A stretch of DNA of 35,864 nucleotides, taken from Bacillota bacterium. GTDB taxonomy: Bacteria; Bacillota; Clostridia; RUG12999. This document shows positions 1 through 7,796 of this stretch, in pieces (within the stretch, counting starts at the first letter, position 1; each line of letters opens with the position of its first letter). The position numbers and the translations under genes are program-made. The stretch is from positions 1-35,864 of the forward strand of contig JAUZPZ010000004.1 in the NCBI GenBank assembly GCA_030705675.1, given 5' to 3'. The notes beneath the pieces are model-generated. The model saw only the letters and a program-made list of their open reading frames with translations. It had not been told where the DNA came from and searched no databases.

Positions 1-480
1 AAGCCCTACGGGCGTTTTTTCGCGGATTTCCTTGATTTCGGTTAAGGACAGTTCGCGGGCAAGCACAACACGTGTCGCGCCAAGACGGTAAAAAGCTGCC
101 GCTGTGCGGGAATTTACAATGTTTGCCTGTGTGCTTACGTGAATATCAAGACCGGGTACCTGCTCGCGAACGGCGATAATAGTGCCAAGATCCGAAATAA
201 TTGCTGCGTCAACTCCCAAGCTGTGAGCGGTTTTTGCGGCTCCGATAATTTTATCCACGTCCTCGTTGTGGGGAAATATGTTCAGTGCAATATATACCTT
301 TACGCCCTTTTTGTGAGCAAATTCCACCCCTTCGCGGATATCTTCCTCGGAAAAGTTTTCCGCCGCCGTACGTAGAGAAAACATTTCTCCGCCTATATAT
401 ACCGCGTCGGCGCCGTATAAAACGGCAAATTTTAATTTTTCAAGGCTCCCTGCGGGAGCGAGCAGTTCAACTCTGTCCAT
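1..480 (-). CDS. Peptidase U32 family protein, N-terminal part (runs off the window)
   Basis: This is the first 160 residues of a U32-family protein. Members are annotated as collagenase-like peptidases, and several relatives take part in rRNA or tRNA hydroxylation. The start ATG at 480 follows a clear GGAGGTG ribosome binding site. The family signature is visible as LLAPAGS (residues 6-12) and GADAVYIGG (23-31), followed by the TIM-barrel-like run with ALNIFPHNED and HVSTQANIVN. The catalytic C-terminal part lies outside the window. It starts 29 bases after the O-methyltransferase stop and is the last visible gene of the mltG operon. The order mltG, methyltransferase, U32 matches the yrrL-yrrM-yrrN order of Bacillus. 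Whether it is the YrrN or YrrO (RlhA-like) paralogue cannot be told from this fragment. Confidence 0.9.
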   Translation of the reverse strand, partial: MDRVELLAPAGSLEKLKFAVLYGADAVYIGGEMFSLRTAAENFSEEDIREGVEFAHKKGVKVYIALNIFPHNEDVDKIIGAAKTAHSLGVDAAIISDLGTIIAVREQVPGLDIHVSTQANIVNSRTAAAFYRLGATRVVLARELSLTEIKEIREKTPVGL

Positions 481-509
481 GATTTTCACCTCCAAAACCC
501 ATTTGGTTT

Positions 510-1160
510 TTAAAACAGCTTGCGGGAAATACCCAATCCGTCGCCCAAAGGCAGAATAGTGGTATCTAACCGCGCGCTATGGCTTATCTCGTATATATAA
601 TTTCTTAAATTTCTTGCAATAGTAATGTGTTTTCGCGGTGCAAGCTCTTCACTTGCCACTATCCCACGGTATAGGATATTATCCGTAATAAGGGTGCCGC
701 CTGTTTTAAGAAGGTCAAGGCATTTCGGAAGAAATTTGCCGTACTGACCCTTTGCAGCGTCTAAAAATACTACGTCAAAAGGACCGTCAATTGTGCCGAG
801 GACATTCTGCGCATCTCCCTCAACAACGGTAATTCGGTCAGAAAAACCGGCGCGGGCAATATTCGCCATTGCCTTTTCTATCATTTCGGGATCACGCTCA
901 ATTGTTACTATTTTTCCGCCGCTTCCCATTAAAGAAGAAAAATATATAGCTGAATATCCTATTGCAGTTCCCACCTCCAAAATGGTTTTTGGTGAGGAAT
1001 AGCTGAAAAAAACTTTGAGAAACTGTGCCACTTCCCTTTGAATTATGGGAACATACGGATCGGCGGCATATTCTTCAAGCTCTTTTAAAAGACCCTCGTG
1101 CTGGGGCAGCTGGCTGCGCAAATATTCGTTAAGCTCGGGGTATATAATTCTGTCTTCCAA
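510..1160 (-). CDS. SAM-dependent O-methyltransferase, caffeoyl-CoA OMT family (YrrM-like)
   Basis: This is a class I SAM-dependent methyltransferase of the O-methyltransferase 3 family, 216 residues, the usual length. Motif I reads LEVGTAIGYS (residues 61-70). The acidic ribose-binding stretch VTIERD follows at about 85-90. The metal-site region FDVVFLDAAKG has D134, and D160-N161 in LITDNIL completes the divalent metal site typical of cation-dependent catechol OMTs. It starts at a TTG one base after the mltG stop, with AAGGAG about 11 bases upstream, so it is translationally close-coupled. In Bacillus the orthologue YrrM (TrmR) methylates 5-hydroxyuridine in tRNA to 5-methoxyuridine. The conserved mltG-yrrM-U32 context makes that tRNA role the best guess, since U32 proteins make the hydroxylated precursor. 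Confidence 0.9.
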   Translation of the reverse strand: MEDRIIYPELNEYLRSQLPQHEGLLKELEEYAADPYVPIIQREVAQFLKVFFSYSSPKTILEVGTAIGYSAIYFSSLMGSGGKIVTIERDPEMIEKAMANIARAGFSDRITVVEGDAQNVLGTIDGPFDVVFLDAAKGQYGKFLPKCLDLLKTGGTLITDNILYRGIVASEELAPRKHITIARNLRNYIYEISHSARLDTTILPLGDGLGISRKLF

Positions 1161-1161
1161 T

Positions 1162-2163
1162 TTAATGTAAACTCCTTTTTTTCTTCAAATGTTCCTCATA
1201 AGTTGCGGAAAACAGATTTTTACCTTTGCCGTCCGCTATAAAGTACAGGTAATTTGTATCGGCGGGATAAAGGGCGGCCTCAAGCGCGGCGACCCCCGGC
1301 GAGCATATCGGGGCGGGCGGCAGACCGCTGTTTCTATAAGTATTATAAGGAGAGTCGATATGTGTGTCCTTATAGCTTAAAACATTCTTAGGCTTATCAA
1401 ACAGATAATTTACCGTTGCGCACGATTCAAGGCGCATACCAGTTTTTAAGCGGTTGTGAAATACCGAGGAAATCTCCGCAAGGTCAGAAGACCCTTCTTT
1501 CTCTATTACAGAGGCAAGAATAACGATTTCTCTTGGGGAATATCCAAGCTCTTTTGTGCGGGCGTAAAGTTTATCGCCAAACACAGAGCCAAACTCTCTA
1601 AGCATCGTGTCTATTATAACATGCGCGCTTGTCCCTTTTTCAAAAAAGTAAGTATCGGGAAAAAGATAGCCTTCAAGGCGGGTTTCACCGGCAGGCAAAT
1701 CGGCCGAGATAAAGGAATAATTAAATTGCCCTACGGCGACCTCATTAAGGAAATCCTTACGGCTCACCAGCCCTTTTTTCTCAAAAGTTTCGGCAATTTG
1801 AGTTATCCTGTACCCTTCGGGAATAGTAACTCTGATACGGGTATCTATTCCATGTCCCGTAAGCGTGGAAATTATTTCGGAATAAGACATTTTCGGCGAC
1901 AGCTCATAAGTTCCGGCTTTAAGGGGTTGTCCGGAAAATTTTAAGGCTATACGGAAAAAGGCTTCACAGCGCACAGCGCCCTCTTTTTTAAGAGAAGCGG
2001 AAATTTCCCGTCCCGTCATTCCTTTAGAAACCGCAAAGGTTATTGACCTGTCCTTCTGCCCAAAACCGTGAAAGCCGTTTGTGGCAAAAAAAGCGCACAA
2101 AATTACAACCGCAAGAAGTGCGGCGGCTATAATATTGCGCGTGCTTTTAAAGAATATTTTCAT
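1162..2163 (-). CDS. mltG: Endolytic murein transglycosylase MltG
   Basis: MltG cleaves nascent peptidoglycan glycan strands at the outer face of the membrane and so sets glycan length. The 333-residue protein has one N-terminal membrane anchor (residues about 9-29), a LysM-like region (FAVSKGMTGREISASL) and the YceG catalytic domain. The catalytic Glu lies in ILASVIEKEGS (E221), followed by FHNRLKTGMRLESCATVNY and the C-terminal YNTYRNSGLPPAPICSPG motif. I chose the ATG at 2163 because the anchor begins directly after it. Upstream alternatives are an ATG at 2205 and a TTG at 2220. Both overlap the preceding lipoprotein gene and add a polar stretch with no parallel in the family. It sits 25 bases downstream of the sixth lipoprotein gene, in the same operon. 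Confidence 0.95.
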   Translation of the reverse strand: MKIFFKSTRNIIAAALLAVVILCAFFATNGFHGFGQKDRSITFAVSKGMTGREISASLKKEGAVRCEAFFRIALKFSGQPLKAGTYELSPKMSYSEIISTLTGHGIDTRIRVTIPEGYRITQIAETFEKKGLVSRKDFLNEVAVGQFNYSFISADLPAGETRLEGYLFPDTYFFEKGTSAHVIIDTMLREFGSVFGDKLYARTKELGYSPREIVILASVIEKEGSSDLAEISSVFHNRLKTGMRLESCATVNYLFDKPKNVLSYKDTHIDSPYNTYRNSGLPPAPICSPGVAALEAALYPADTNYLYFIADGKGKNLFSATYEEHLKKKRSLH

Positions 2164-2188
2164 ATAATACCAACCTTTTACGCGGCAA

Positions 2189-2596
2189 TCAGTTTGCTCT
2201 TTCATACTTACCGCCGGCAATTTCTATACCCGTCTCGGTAAATTTGTAATTTACATCAATGCCGTTTTTTCTTTTTTGCATATCCTCACGCGTTTTATAC
2301 ATTTCAAAGACTTTTCCGCGCTCTTTGTCGCGGTAATAAAACACGCGCGGGGTAAGCGCTTCGGTAATTTCTTTCTGTGACAATTTGAGGGATTTTGCCG
2401 ATTCGCCCTTGTTAAGCGAGTTCCCTATAGTGAGAGTTCCGTCCTTTGAAAAATCAACGGTTTGGGATGTCACATCAGAATACGCCGCCCAGTGTGAGCC
2501 TTCAAGAACCGGAGTTTTCCCACCCGTTTTCCCACAGCCGACAAGCAGGACTGAAATTATAAAAAGCAAAATCAGCGGTTTATTTAAACTTTTCAT
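2189..2596 (-). CDS. Small lipoprotein, array member 6 (unknown function)
   Basis: This 135-residue predicted lipoprotein has a short signal peptide ending in the lipobox LLVGC, so it should be anchored on the outer face of the membrane. I do not recognise the mature domain. It shares the layout of its five upstream neighbours: a G-S-x-W start, a beta-rich stretch with FSKDGTLTI, a short helix (LSQKEITEAL), an aromatic strand VFYYRD, then EMYKTREDMQ and a final strand near GIEIAGG. Two adjacent ATGs are possible starts; the second (2596) is better spaced from AAGGA. It overlaps the end of member 5 by about 17 bases and ends 25 bases before mltG. No catalytic motif is visible. Confidence 0.82.
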   Translation of the reverse strand: MKSLNKPLILLFIISVLLVGCGKTGGKTPVLEGSHWAAYSDVTSQTVDFSKDGTLTIGNSLNKGESAKSLKLSQKEITEALTPRVFYYRDKERGKVFEMYKTREDMQKRKNGIDVNYKFTETGIEIAGGKYERAN

Positions 2597-3071
2597 CATG
2601 TTCCTTTATTTTTTTATCAATTTCTTTTCCTAATTTTTTATCCACTCTTAAGCTCACATTTCCGTTCATATGAAGCCCTTCTTTGTCAATGTGGTAAAAT
2701 ATCAGGCTTTCGTTTTTGTTGCTCTTAAAATCCGCTAAAGAAGAATATACGCGCATGGCATATTTGTCCTTAGGGTCTTGAGGCGCATTAGAAGCATCGG
2801 CGTGGTATTTTCCTAAATCCTTGTAGTACTTTGTTTCCGACATATTTTCTATATCGCTGAGTCCCACACGCGAGGCGCGGTCCGGATTAATCAAAAGGTA
2901 CTGAATGGTAAGCTTGCCGTCTTTACCATAGGTAGAAACGGTGCGCACGGTTTTATTTATATCGTCATTGTACCAACGCTGCGTTGTGAGCGAGCCTACG
3001 CCGCAGGATACACAAGTCAGCGAAAGTAGTGCGGCAATAAAAATAATAAAAAATCTTTTTAAATTAGTCAT
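2580..3071 (-). CDS. Small lipoprotein, array member 5 (unknown function)
   Basis: This is a 163-residue predicted lipoprotein with a hydrophobic signal peptide and the cysteine of LTCVSC as probable lipidation site. The mature part follows the array pattern: RWYNDD, then STYGKDGKLTI, a helix GLSDIENM, KYYKDLGKY, AMRVYSSLADFK and YHIDKEGLHMNG. Unlike the other members it ends in a lysine/glutamate-rich helical tail of about 20 residues (DKKLGKEIDKKIKEHDEKFK). It starts 13 bases after member 4. Its last bases overlap the start of member 6, so the two are probably translationally coupled. I cannot name a function. Confidence 0.82.
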   Translation of the reverse strand: MTNLKRFFIIFIAALLSLTCVSCGVGSLTTQRWYNDDINKTVRTVSTYGKDGKLTIQYLLINPDRASRVGLSDIENMSETKYYKDLGKYHADASNAPQDPKDKYAMRVYSSLADFKSNKNESLIFYHIDKEGLHMNGNVSLRVDKKLGKEIDKKIKEHDEKFK

Positions 3072-3084
3072 TTGTGTTTATCTC

Positions 3085-3522
3085 TCACTTTTCGTATTTT
3101 TGGTAAACGCTATCGTTTATGATAAGTTTTTTTCCGTCAAACTTATAGTAAGCTGTATCCGCGTCTTTGTCCGCCTTCATATTCGCCTTTGAGGTATAGG
3201 TTTTGATCATGGACTTTCCTACGGCTTCTTTCTTTTGCTTTGGGGTCATTTCGCTTTTTTTGACCACTTTGTAGTAGCCAAAAGTCTCCATAGAGTCCAA
3301 AATCTCCTGAGTAAGACCGTATCCGGAGCTTATTTTACTGTCGGAAATGCGGTAGACCGAGTGCATTTCCCCGTTTGCGGAAAAGGTGGTAACGGTGTAG
3401 TAACCTATATTGTCTGTCTTCCATGTGCCATAAAGGGCTTCACTGCCGTCCGGCCCAGTGCAGGAGCAAAGAGCGAACATCGCCGCCCAGACAGCGAGCA
3501 GCAAAGAAAAAGCTTTTTTCAT
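3085..3522 (-). CDS. Small lipoprotein, array member 4 (unknown function)
   Basis: This is a 145-residue predicted lipoprotein with signal peptide and lipobox ALCSC. The mature domain begins ALYGTWKTDNIG, close to SLYGSWYTEKNG in member 2. It continues with VTTFSANGEMHSVYRISD, the helix GLTQEILDSM, FGYYKVVKK, a lysine-rich linker, MIKTYTSKANMKAD and YYKFDGKKLIIND. Members 2 and 4 are the most similar pair in the array, which suggests a recent duplication. The ATG at 3522 has AAGGAG upstream and lies 3 bases after the stop of member 3. The function is unknown. The compact beta-rich shape starting with GxW recalls small lipocalin-like or beta-barrel binding domains, but that is only a shape argument. 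Confidence 0.82.
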   Translation of the reverse strand: MKKAFSLLLAVWAAMFALCSCTGPDGSEALYGTWKTDNIGYYTVTTFSANGEMHSVYRISDSKISSGYGLTQEILDSMETFGYYKVVKKSEMTPKQKKEAVGKSMIKTYTSKANMKADKDADTAYYKFDGKKLIINDSVYQKYEK

Positions 3523-3525
3523 AAT

Positions 3526-3927
3526 TTATTCTCCTTTACCTTTATAAGTATAAGTGATCTTTTTCATGTGTAGACCCTTGTCATCAATCTTGTATGGTAT
3601 TATTTTAGCGTTTTTATCCCCATTTTTATCTTTCTCGGATTTATACACGCGAAGAGTGCGTTTGCCGTGCGCGTCAAACCCATCGGTATAATAAAAGGTT
3701 TCCTTTCGGCTTAAAAGCATTTTATCTGTTATGCCGGCGGCCTTCTGGCTTTCTTTATTTATAACGGAGGGGGTAAGCGTCATTACGCCGTCCTTTGAAA
3801 AGCGAAGGGTAATTAAAAAGAATTTCTCGGTTTTTAGCCATACCGTGCCCTTAACAGAGCGCGGCATACAGCCGTATAAAGACATACATATTGCAAGACT
3901 TAAAAATAAAGTAAAGATTCTTTTCAT
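3526..3927 (-). CDS. Small lipoprotein, array member 3 (unknown function)
   Basis: This is a 133-residue predicted lipoprotein. I placed the start at the ATG at 3927, where AAGGAG precedes it and a normal signal peptide with lipobox LYGC follows. A longer frame upstream would run 107 bases into member 2 and put the signal sequence internally. The mature part reads VKGTVWLKTEKFF, RFSKDGVMTLTPSVIN, helix GITDKMLL, TFYYTDGFD, TLRVYKSEKD and YKIDDKGLHMKK, the same order of elements as the neighbours. It lies 13 bases after member 2 and 3 bases before member 4. No enzymatic motif is visible. Confidence 0.82.
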   Translation of the reverse strand: MKRIFTLFLSLAICMSLYGCMPRSVKGTVWLKTEKFFLITLRFSKDGVMTLTPSVINKESQKAAGITDKMLLSRKETFYYTDGFDAHGKRTLRVYKSEKDKNGDKNAKIIPYKIDDKGLHMKKITYTYKGKGE

Positions 3928-3940
3928 TTTTAATATCTCC

Positions 3941-4417
3941 TTATTCGCTTTTTTCAAATACTGTATCGGAATAAACGGGATTGCCAGTCGTTTTATTAAA
4001 GCTTCCCGTTTTTTGCGTGGTAACGAATTTTTTACCCTTAACAACAAAATAAGTATGACCGCTCTGCTTGTTTTTTTTCATATTTTCCGCAGAAGAATAT
4101 TGGTTAAGACGCATTTTCCCGCCGAGGCTATCCTTCTCTTTTTTGGAAAGAGCGGGTCTTTTGTCAACACCGTACCAACAGGAAATGTTCATTTTTTTAA
4201 GCATATCTTCATTTATTCCAGCGGTGGAAGCGGCGGCTTTGTCAACAATTTTGCATACCGTTGACATAGTGCCGTCGCTTCCGAAAGAAACTGTCATGCC
4301 GACACCATTTTTTTCGGTATACCATGAGCCGTAAAGGCTTTTATTTGTCTGACCGCACCCGGCAAAGATTATGGCGCAAAGCACGCCGGCGACAATTATC
4401 TTAACGTTTTTTTTCAT
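3941..4417 (-). CDS. Small lipoprotein, array member 2 (unknown function)
   Basis: This is a 158-residue predicted lipoprotein with lipobox IFAGC after a clean signal peptide. The start at 4417 has AAGGAG upstream. The mature domain shows SLYGSWYTEKNG, VSFGSDGTMSTVCKIVD, the helix GINEDMLKKM, CWYGVDKRP, a lysine-rich linker, MRLNQYSSAENMKK and TYFVVKGKKFV. It is most like member 4. It begins 34 bases after member 1 and ends 13 bases before member 3. Function unknown. Confidence 0.82.
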   Translation of the reverse strand: MKKNVKIIVAGVLCAIIFAGCGQTNKSLYGSWYTEKNGVGMTVSFGSDGTMSTVCKIVDKAAASTAGINEDMLKKMNISCWYGVDKRPALSKKEKDSLGGKMRLNQYSSAENMKKNKQSGHTYFVVKGKKFVTTQKTGSFNKTTGNPVYSDTVFEKSE

Positions 4418-4451
4418 AAGTAAAACTCCTTTTTATCAGGGTATCGGGGAT

Positions 4452-4952
4452 TTATCCGCGTGTCAGAACAAGGTCGGCGTTTTGAGGGAAGTCTGGTCTG
4501 TGGGTGCCCATATACAGGGTATTATCCTTTACCAGCACATAATTTTTGTCCCCGTCAATTTCCACCGTATACACACCGACGTCATCCATCCCGGTTACGG
4601 TATAGTTCGCTTCGTGGCTTGTCTTGGCAAGCATATCCTCAAGTTCTTTGTCCGAGTATCCTTGCGAACGGAAAAGCTCCTTTGTCTGTTCGTTTGCAAA
4701 CTCGGTAGACATAATAAATTTTCCGTCGGAAAAAGACACATTGAGCTTTAGCGCGATACCGTTTTCGTCCATAATATAGTGCCAATTTCCGCCCGCTGTA
4801 TTTTTAAAGTTTTCAGCAAGCTGCTTCGCCGTAAGATTATTGGCGCCGTTGCCGTTTGAAGGATTTTGTGAATTTTGCGGGTTCCCTCCGCAGCCTTCAA
4901 ACAAAAAGGTTAAAAGGCACACGACCGTTGCAAGGGCAAATAAACGTTTCAT
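4452..4952 (-). CDS. Small lipoprotein, array member 1 and operon leader (unknown function)
   Basis: This 166-residue predicted lipoprotein is the first gene behind the promoter at 5059-5087. The ATG at 4952 has GGGAGG seven bases upstream; a longer frame from 4967 would read through that site. The lipobox is LFEGC, followed by an Asn/Gly-rich flexible linker (about residues 23-40) of the kind that spaces lipoproteins from the membrane. The domain resembles the other members only loosely: GNWHYIMDENG, VSFSDGKFIMSTEF, helix YSDKELEDML, NYTVTGMDDVG, then VEIDGDKNYVLVKDNTLYMG. It is the most divergent of the six and may be the founder. Function unknown. Confidence 0.82.
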   Translation of the reverse strand: MKRLFALATVVCLLTFLFEGCGGNPQNSQNPSNGNGANNLTAKQLAENFKNTAGGNWHYIMDENGIALKLNVSFSDGKFIMSTEFANEQTKELFRSQGYSDKELEDMLAKTSHEANYTVTGMDDVGVYTVEIDGDKNYVLVKDNTLYMGTHRPDFPQNADLVLTRG

Positions 4953-5058
4953 ATAAATACCTCCCAATATAAAATCAAAAATTTTTAAGCGCGTGTAAAC
5001 TTTCTTTTAGATTTTTCGTGAGGTATATTATTTTTTAAAAAGCGGTTTTAGCGGTTTT

Positions 5059-5087
5059 ATTATACCATAAAAGTCGCCGCAATTCAA
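5059..5087 (-). promoter_or_regulatory. Sigma-A promoter of the lipoprotein-mltG operon
   Basis: On the minus strand TTGAAT (5082-5087) and TATAAT (5059-5064) are separated by exactly 17 bases, with TGG directly upstream of the -10 box. Transcription would start near 5052, giving a leader of about 100 bases before the first lipoprotein gene. The leader opens with a short direct repeat (ACCGCTAAA, ACCGCT). The promoter lies just past the end of the FBPase gene, and I see no terminator between them. Confidence 0.8.
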
Positions 5088-5110
5088 CACCATAATAAAA
5101 ATTCCGTAAT

Positions 5111-7105
5111 TTATTTTCTGTATTTTTCCACGTGAATGTTCTCTTTAATTTCGCCGCATTCGTATGCCGCGAGCAGTTTTTTCAAATCTGCCACGGTTTC
5201 GGCAATTCTTTTGCCGCCGTCAGTTTCTGCAACTCGTATAGGTTCGGCGGGGCGTTCAAACAATACCGATGTGGATAAAATGTCCGAGCCTTCCCGCACG
5301 GCTTTTTCTTTTCCCTCAAAAGGTTCGTGGGCTGAAATCCGCATTCCGTTTGAGCTGTAAATAAGAGTGTATCCCGCAATACCAGTGGTTTTCCTGTACG
5401 CCTTGCATAACCCCCCGTCAATGACAATTAACCGCCCGCCACATTTTACGGGATTTTCTCCCGACTTTGAAATTACCGGTACGTGACCGTTTATTATGTG
5501 CGATTGCAATCCGCTACGTGTTTGGAGAGGAAGCCCGAATTCTTTTAAAATACGGTCCACCACCTTATTGTCGTTTACATAAGCATAGTAAGCATTTTTA
5601 GGTTCTTCGTAGGCGGTTTTGTCGTCTATAAGCAGCCTTTCAAAAGTAGCAATTTTCATTCTTCCGCAAAGCGGCGAATTTTTTCCGCACCATAAATACC
5701 ACATTATATCGAGCCCTTTTTGTTTTTTAGGAGAAGAAATGCCAGCGTAAAAACCCTGTCGCGCCGTGGTTTCAAAATAATCCATAAGCGCTTTGCCATG
5801 CAGGGATTTTCCGTCAAACTCAAAGTTCATAAAGCTACCGTCATCGTTAAGGGGCACACAGCCGTGAAACAAAAGATTTGAGTTGAAACACTTGTAAATA
5901 TCTCCGCTATCAAATAAGAAATCAATATGCCTTTGCAGTTTTTCGCTTTTTCCAAAGGCAGTAGAAAGATATGAAAGCACATCTTCTTCACCGGGTGTGA
6001 GTTTAAGCGGGTCATTTTTGTCCACTGTGGGGAAATCGGTGTCGCTTAGAGGATAATCCTTTCCGTCAATTTTCACCGTACCCTTTTCGTAATCTATCTT
6101 ATCAAGAAGAATTCTTTCATTCATGTCAAAAGAGGGGTTACGCAGAATGAGGGCGGCTTCCGCCTTAAACTGTATTATTGAAATGGCTTTGTGCATACGG
6201 GCAATAAGCATGGTATCTTTTTCACTGCACTTGTATCCCGAACTTTTGGGCATAAATGCCGAAACGTCTCTGCCCGAATACACCGCGTTTGCAAACACCG
6301 CAAGGGGGCGCAGACTTATACCATAGCCTATCTCTATAACATCAAGATTTCCGTAGGTAATGGAATTGTTCAGTACAGCCGCAATGCAGGCGTCGCTACC
6401 GCCGGCGGCACCCATCCACAGTATATCGTGGTTGCCCCACTGTATATCCAGGTTTACGCCGGAAGAAATCGATTCCATTATTATATCCGCGCGGGTTCCG
6501 CGGTCAAAAATATCTCCCACAATGTGCAGGCGGTCAACGGCAAGACGTTTTATCGTATCGCTTACAGAGCAGATAAAATCCTTTCCGCGGCCGGTTTCCA
6601 CAATGGAAGAAATGATATTGTCATAGTAATTTCTTTTGTTTATCGAGCTGTGGGTATGACTGAGCAGTTCTTCAATAATATAGGCATACATTGGAGGCAG
6701 CAATTTGCGCACTTTTGAACGGGTATATTTTGAGGCTATCAGGCGGCAGACTTCCATTATACGGTTAAGGGTTATCCTGTACCATTCGTACATATCCGGC
6801 TCCGACTGGGCAACCTCTTCTATTTTTTCTTTGGGATAGTATATTACGGTCGCAAGCAGACTGCGATCCGCTTCAGAAAGCTTATCGCCGAAAAGCAAAT
6901 CAATTTTTTCACGGATAATACCAGATGCGCTGTTTCTAAGATGCAGAAAAGCCTCATATTCCCCGTGTAAATCCGACAAAAAATGCTCCGTCCCCTTGGG
7001 AAGAGTAAGTATAGCCTGAAGATTGATTATTTCAGTGGAAACGGCGCCTATGTTGGGGTAGCTTTTCGCAAGTAAATTCAATAACTTTTCATCCTTGTTA
7101 TCCAA
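5111..7105 (-). CDS. fbp: Fructose-1,6-bisphosphatase, class III
   Basis: This is the Firmicutes-type class III FBPase, a manganese-dependent enzyme that converts fructose 1,6-bisphosphate to fructose 6-phosphate in gluconeogenesis. At 664 residues it has the family length. The calcineurin-like phosphoesterase motifs are intact: SDLHGEYEAF (D45, H47), VGDIFDRG (197-203), QWGNHDILWMG (224-227) and INGHVPV near the C-terminus. I place the start at TTG 7105 because GGGAGGG lies seven bases upstream. An upstream TTG at 7123 would make the ribosome binding site part of the coding region. The gene stands alone, divergent from the cobalamin adenosyltransferase, with its own promoter at 7160-7188. 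Confidence 0.96.
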   Translation of the reverse strand: MDNKDEKLLNLLAKSYPNIGAVSTEIINLQAILTLPKGTEHFLSDLHGEYEAFLHLRNSASGIIREKIDLLFGDKLSEADRSLLATVIYYPKEKIEEVAQSEPDMYEWYRITLNRIMEVCRLIASKYTRSKVRKLLPPMYAYIIEELLSHTHSSINKRNYYDNIISSIVETGRGKDFICSVSDTIKRLAVDRLHIVGDIFDRGTRADIIMESISSGVNLDIQWGNHDILWMGAAGGSDACIAAVLNNSITYGNLDVIEIGYGISLRPLAVFANAVYSGRDVSAFMPKSSGYKCSEKDTMLIARMHKAISIIQFKAEAALILRNPSFDMNERILLDKIDYEKGTVKIDGKDYPLSDTDFPTVDKNDPLKLTPGEEDVLSYLSTAFGKSEKLQRHIDFLFDSGDIYKCFNSNLLFHGCVPLNDDGSFMNFEFDGKSLHGKALMDYFETTARQGFYAGISSPKKQKGLDIMWYLWCGKNSPLCGRMKIATFERLLIDDKTAYEEPKNAYYAYVNDNKVVDRILKEFGLPLQTRSGLQSHIINGHVPVISKSGENPVKCGGRLIVIDGGLCKAYRKTTGIAGYTLIYSSNGMRISAHEPFEGKEKAVREGSDILSTSVLFERPAEPIRVAETDGGKRIAETVADLKKLLAAYECGEIKENIHVEKYRK

Positions 7106-7159
7106 ATACAATCCCTCCCACAACAGTTTATTATAATCTAAGCGTCTTTATTAATAATA

Positions 7160-7188
7160 ATTATACCATATCACGTCAATAAATTCAA
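7160..7188 (-). promoter_or_regulatory. Sigma-A promoter of fbp
   Basis: On the minus strand TTGAAT (7183-7188) and TATAAT (7160-7165) have a 17-base spacer ending in TGG. The predicted start is near 7153, about 48 bases ahead of the TTG start codon. Confidence 0.8.
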
Positions 7189-7206
7189 CGAAATAGAAAA
7201 TTTTTC

Positions 7207-7235
7207 TTGTAAAAAGCAAAACCTTATGATAAAAT
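7207..7235 (+). promoter_or_regulatory. Sigma-A promoter of the cobalamin adenosyltransferase gene
   Basis: TTGTAA (7207-7212), a 17-base spacer ending in TGA, then TAAAAT (7230-7235). Transcription would begin near 7242. That leaves only about 15 bases of leader, which carry GGAAGG ahead of the ATG at 7257. Confidence 0.75.
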
Positions 7236-7256
7236 ACTAACGGAAGGTGAAGAAAT

Positions 7257-7730
7257 ATGAATATACGCACAAAACGTGGGGATGACGGGACATCCTCCCT
7301 CGTGGACGGAATCCGCACTCCCAAATACGGAATACGTTTTGAGGTAATGGGCGAACTTGATGAACTATGCGCCGTACTGGGACTTGTAAAAGTTTTGGAA
7401 AATGCGGAGTATATTGAAAATGCCCAAAAGACTTTAAGCCGGGTTATGGCATTTATAGCATCAGGAGGGGATGGGAAATACGCTCTTTCGGCAAAAGAGG
7501 CGGAGGTTCCTCTTTCGATGGAAGACTATGATTTAAAAGATTTTAAAGATTTCGTGCTGCCGGGCGGAAGCGAGCTTTCCGCGAGGTTGGATTTTGCGCG
7601 CACGGTCTGTCGCCGCGCAGAACGCCATTATGTGAAGTACGCAGAGGAGTATCCGTCGGACGAAAACGCCTTTGTTTTTTTGAATTCCCTTTCGGACGCT
7701 CTTTTTATTGCCGCCAGAAAGGCGAATTAA
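7257..7730 (+). CDS. PduO-type ATP:cob(I)alamin adenosyltransferase-like protein
   Basis: The family transfers the adenosyl group of ATP to cob(I)alamin to make coenzyme B12. The N-terminal ATP loop TKRGDDGTSSL (residues 4-14), MGELDELCAVLG, and LPGGSELSARLDFARTVCRRAER with the catalytic RxxCRRAER segment are all present. At 157 residues it is shorter than most members (about 180-190). The C-terminal motif, usually NRLSD, reads NSLSDALFIAAR, so the conserved arginine is a serine. The gene has its own promoter and is not next to other B12 genes. Most likely a functional but divergent ATR; a related nucleotide-binding role is possible. Confidence 0.85.
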   Translation: MNIRTKRGDDGTSSLVDGIRTPKYGIRFEVMGELDELCAVLGLVKVLENAEYIENAQKTLSRVMAFIASGGDGKYALSAKEAEVPLSMEDYDLKDFKDFVLPGGSELSARLDFARTVCRRAERHYVKYAEEYPSDENAFVFLNSLSDALFIAARKAN

Positions 7731-7741
7731 GTCGGAAAATC

Positions 7742-7770
7742 TTGACAAAGGCGGGTATTTCTGTTATAAT
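7742..7770 (+). promoter_or_regulatory. Consensus sigma-A promoter of the TIM-barrel/acyl-CoA synthetase gene
   Basis: Perfect consensus TTGACA (7742-7747) and TATAAT (7765-7770), 17 bases apart, with TGT just before the -10 box. It begins 12 bases after the adenosyltransferase stop. Transcription from about 7777 leaves a leader of roughly 109 bases. Confidence 0.92.
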
Positions 7771-7796
7771 GTAAGACAATTGATATTTTTTATTTA

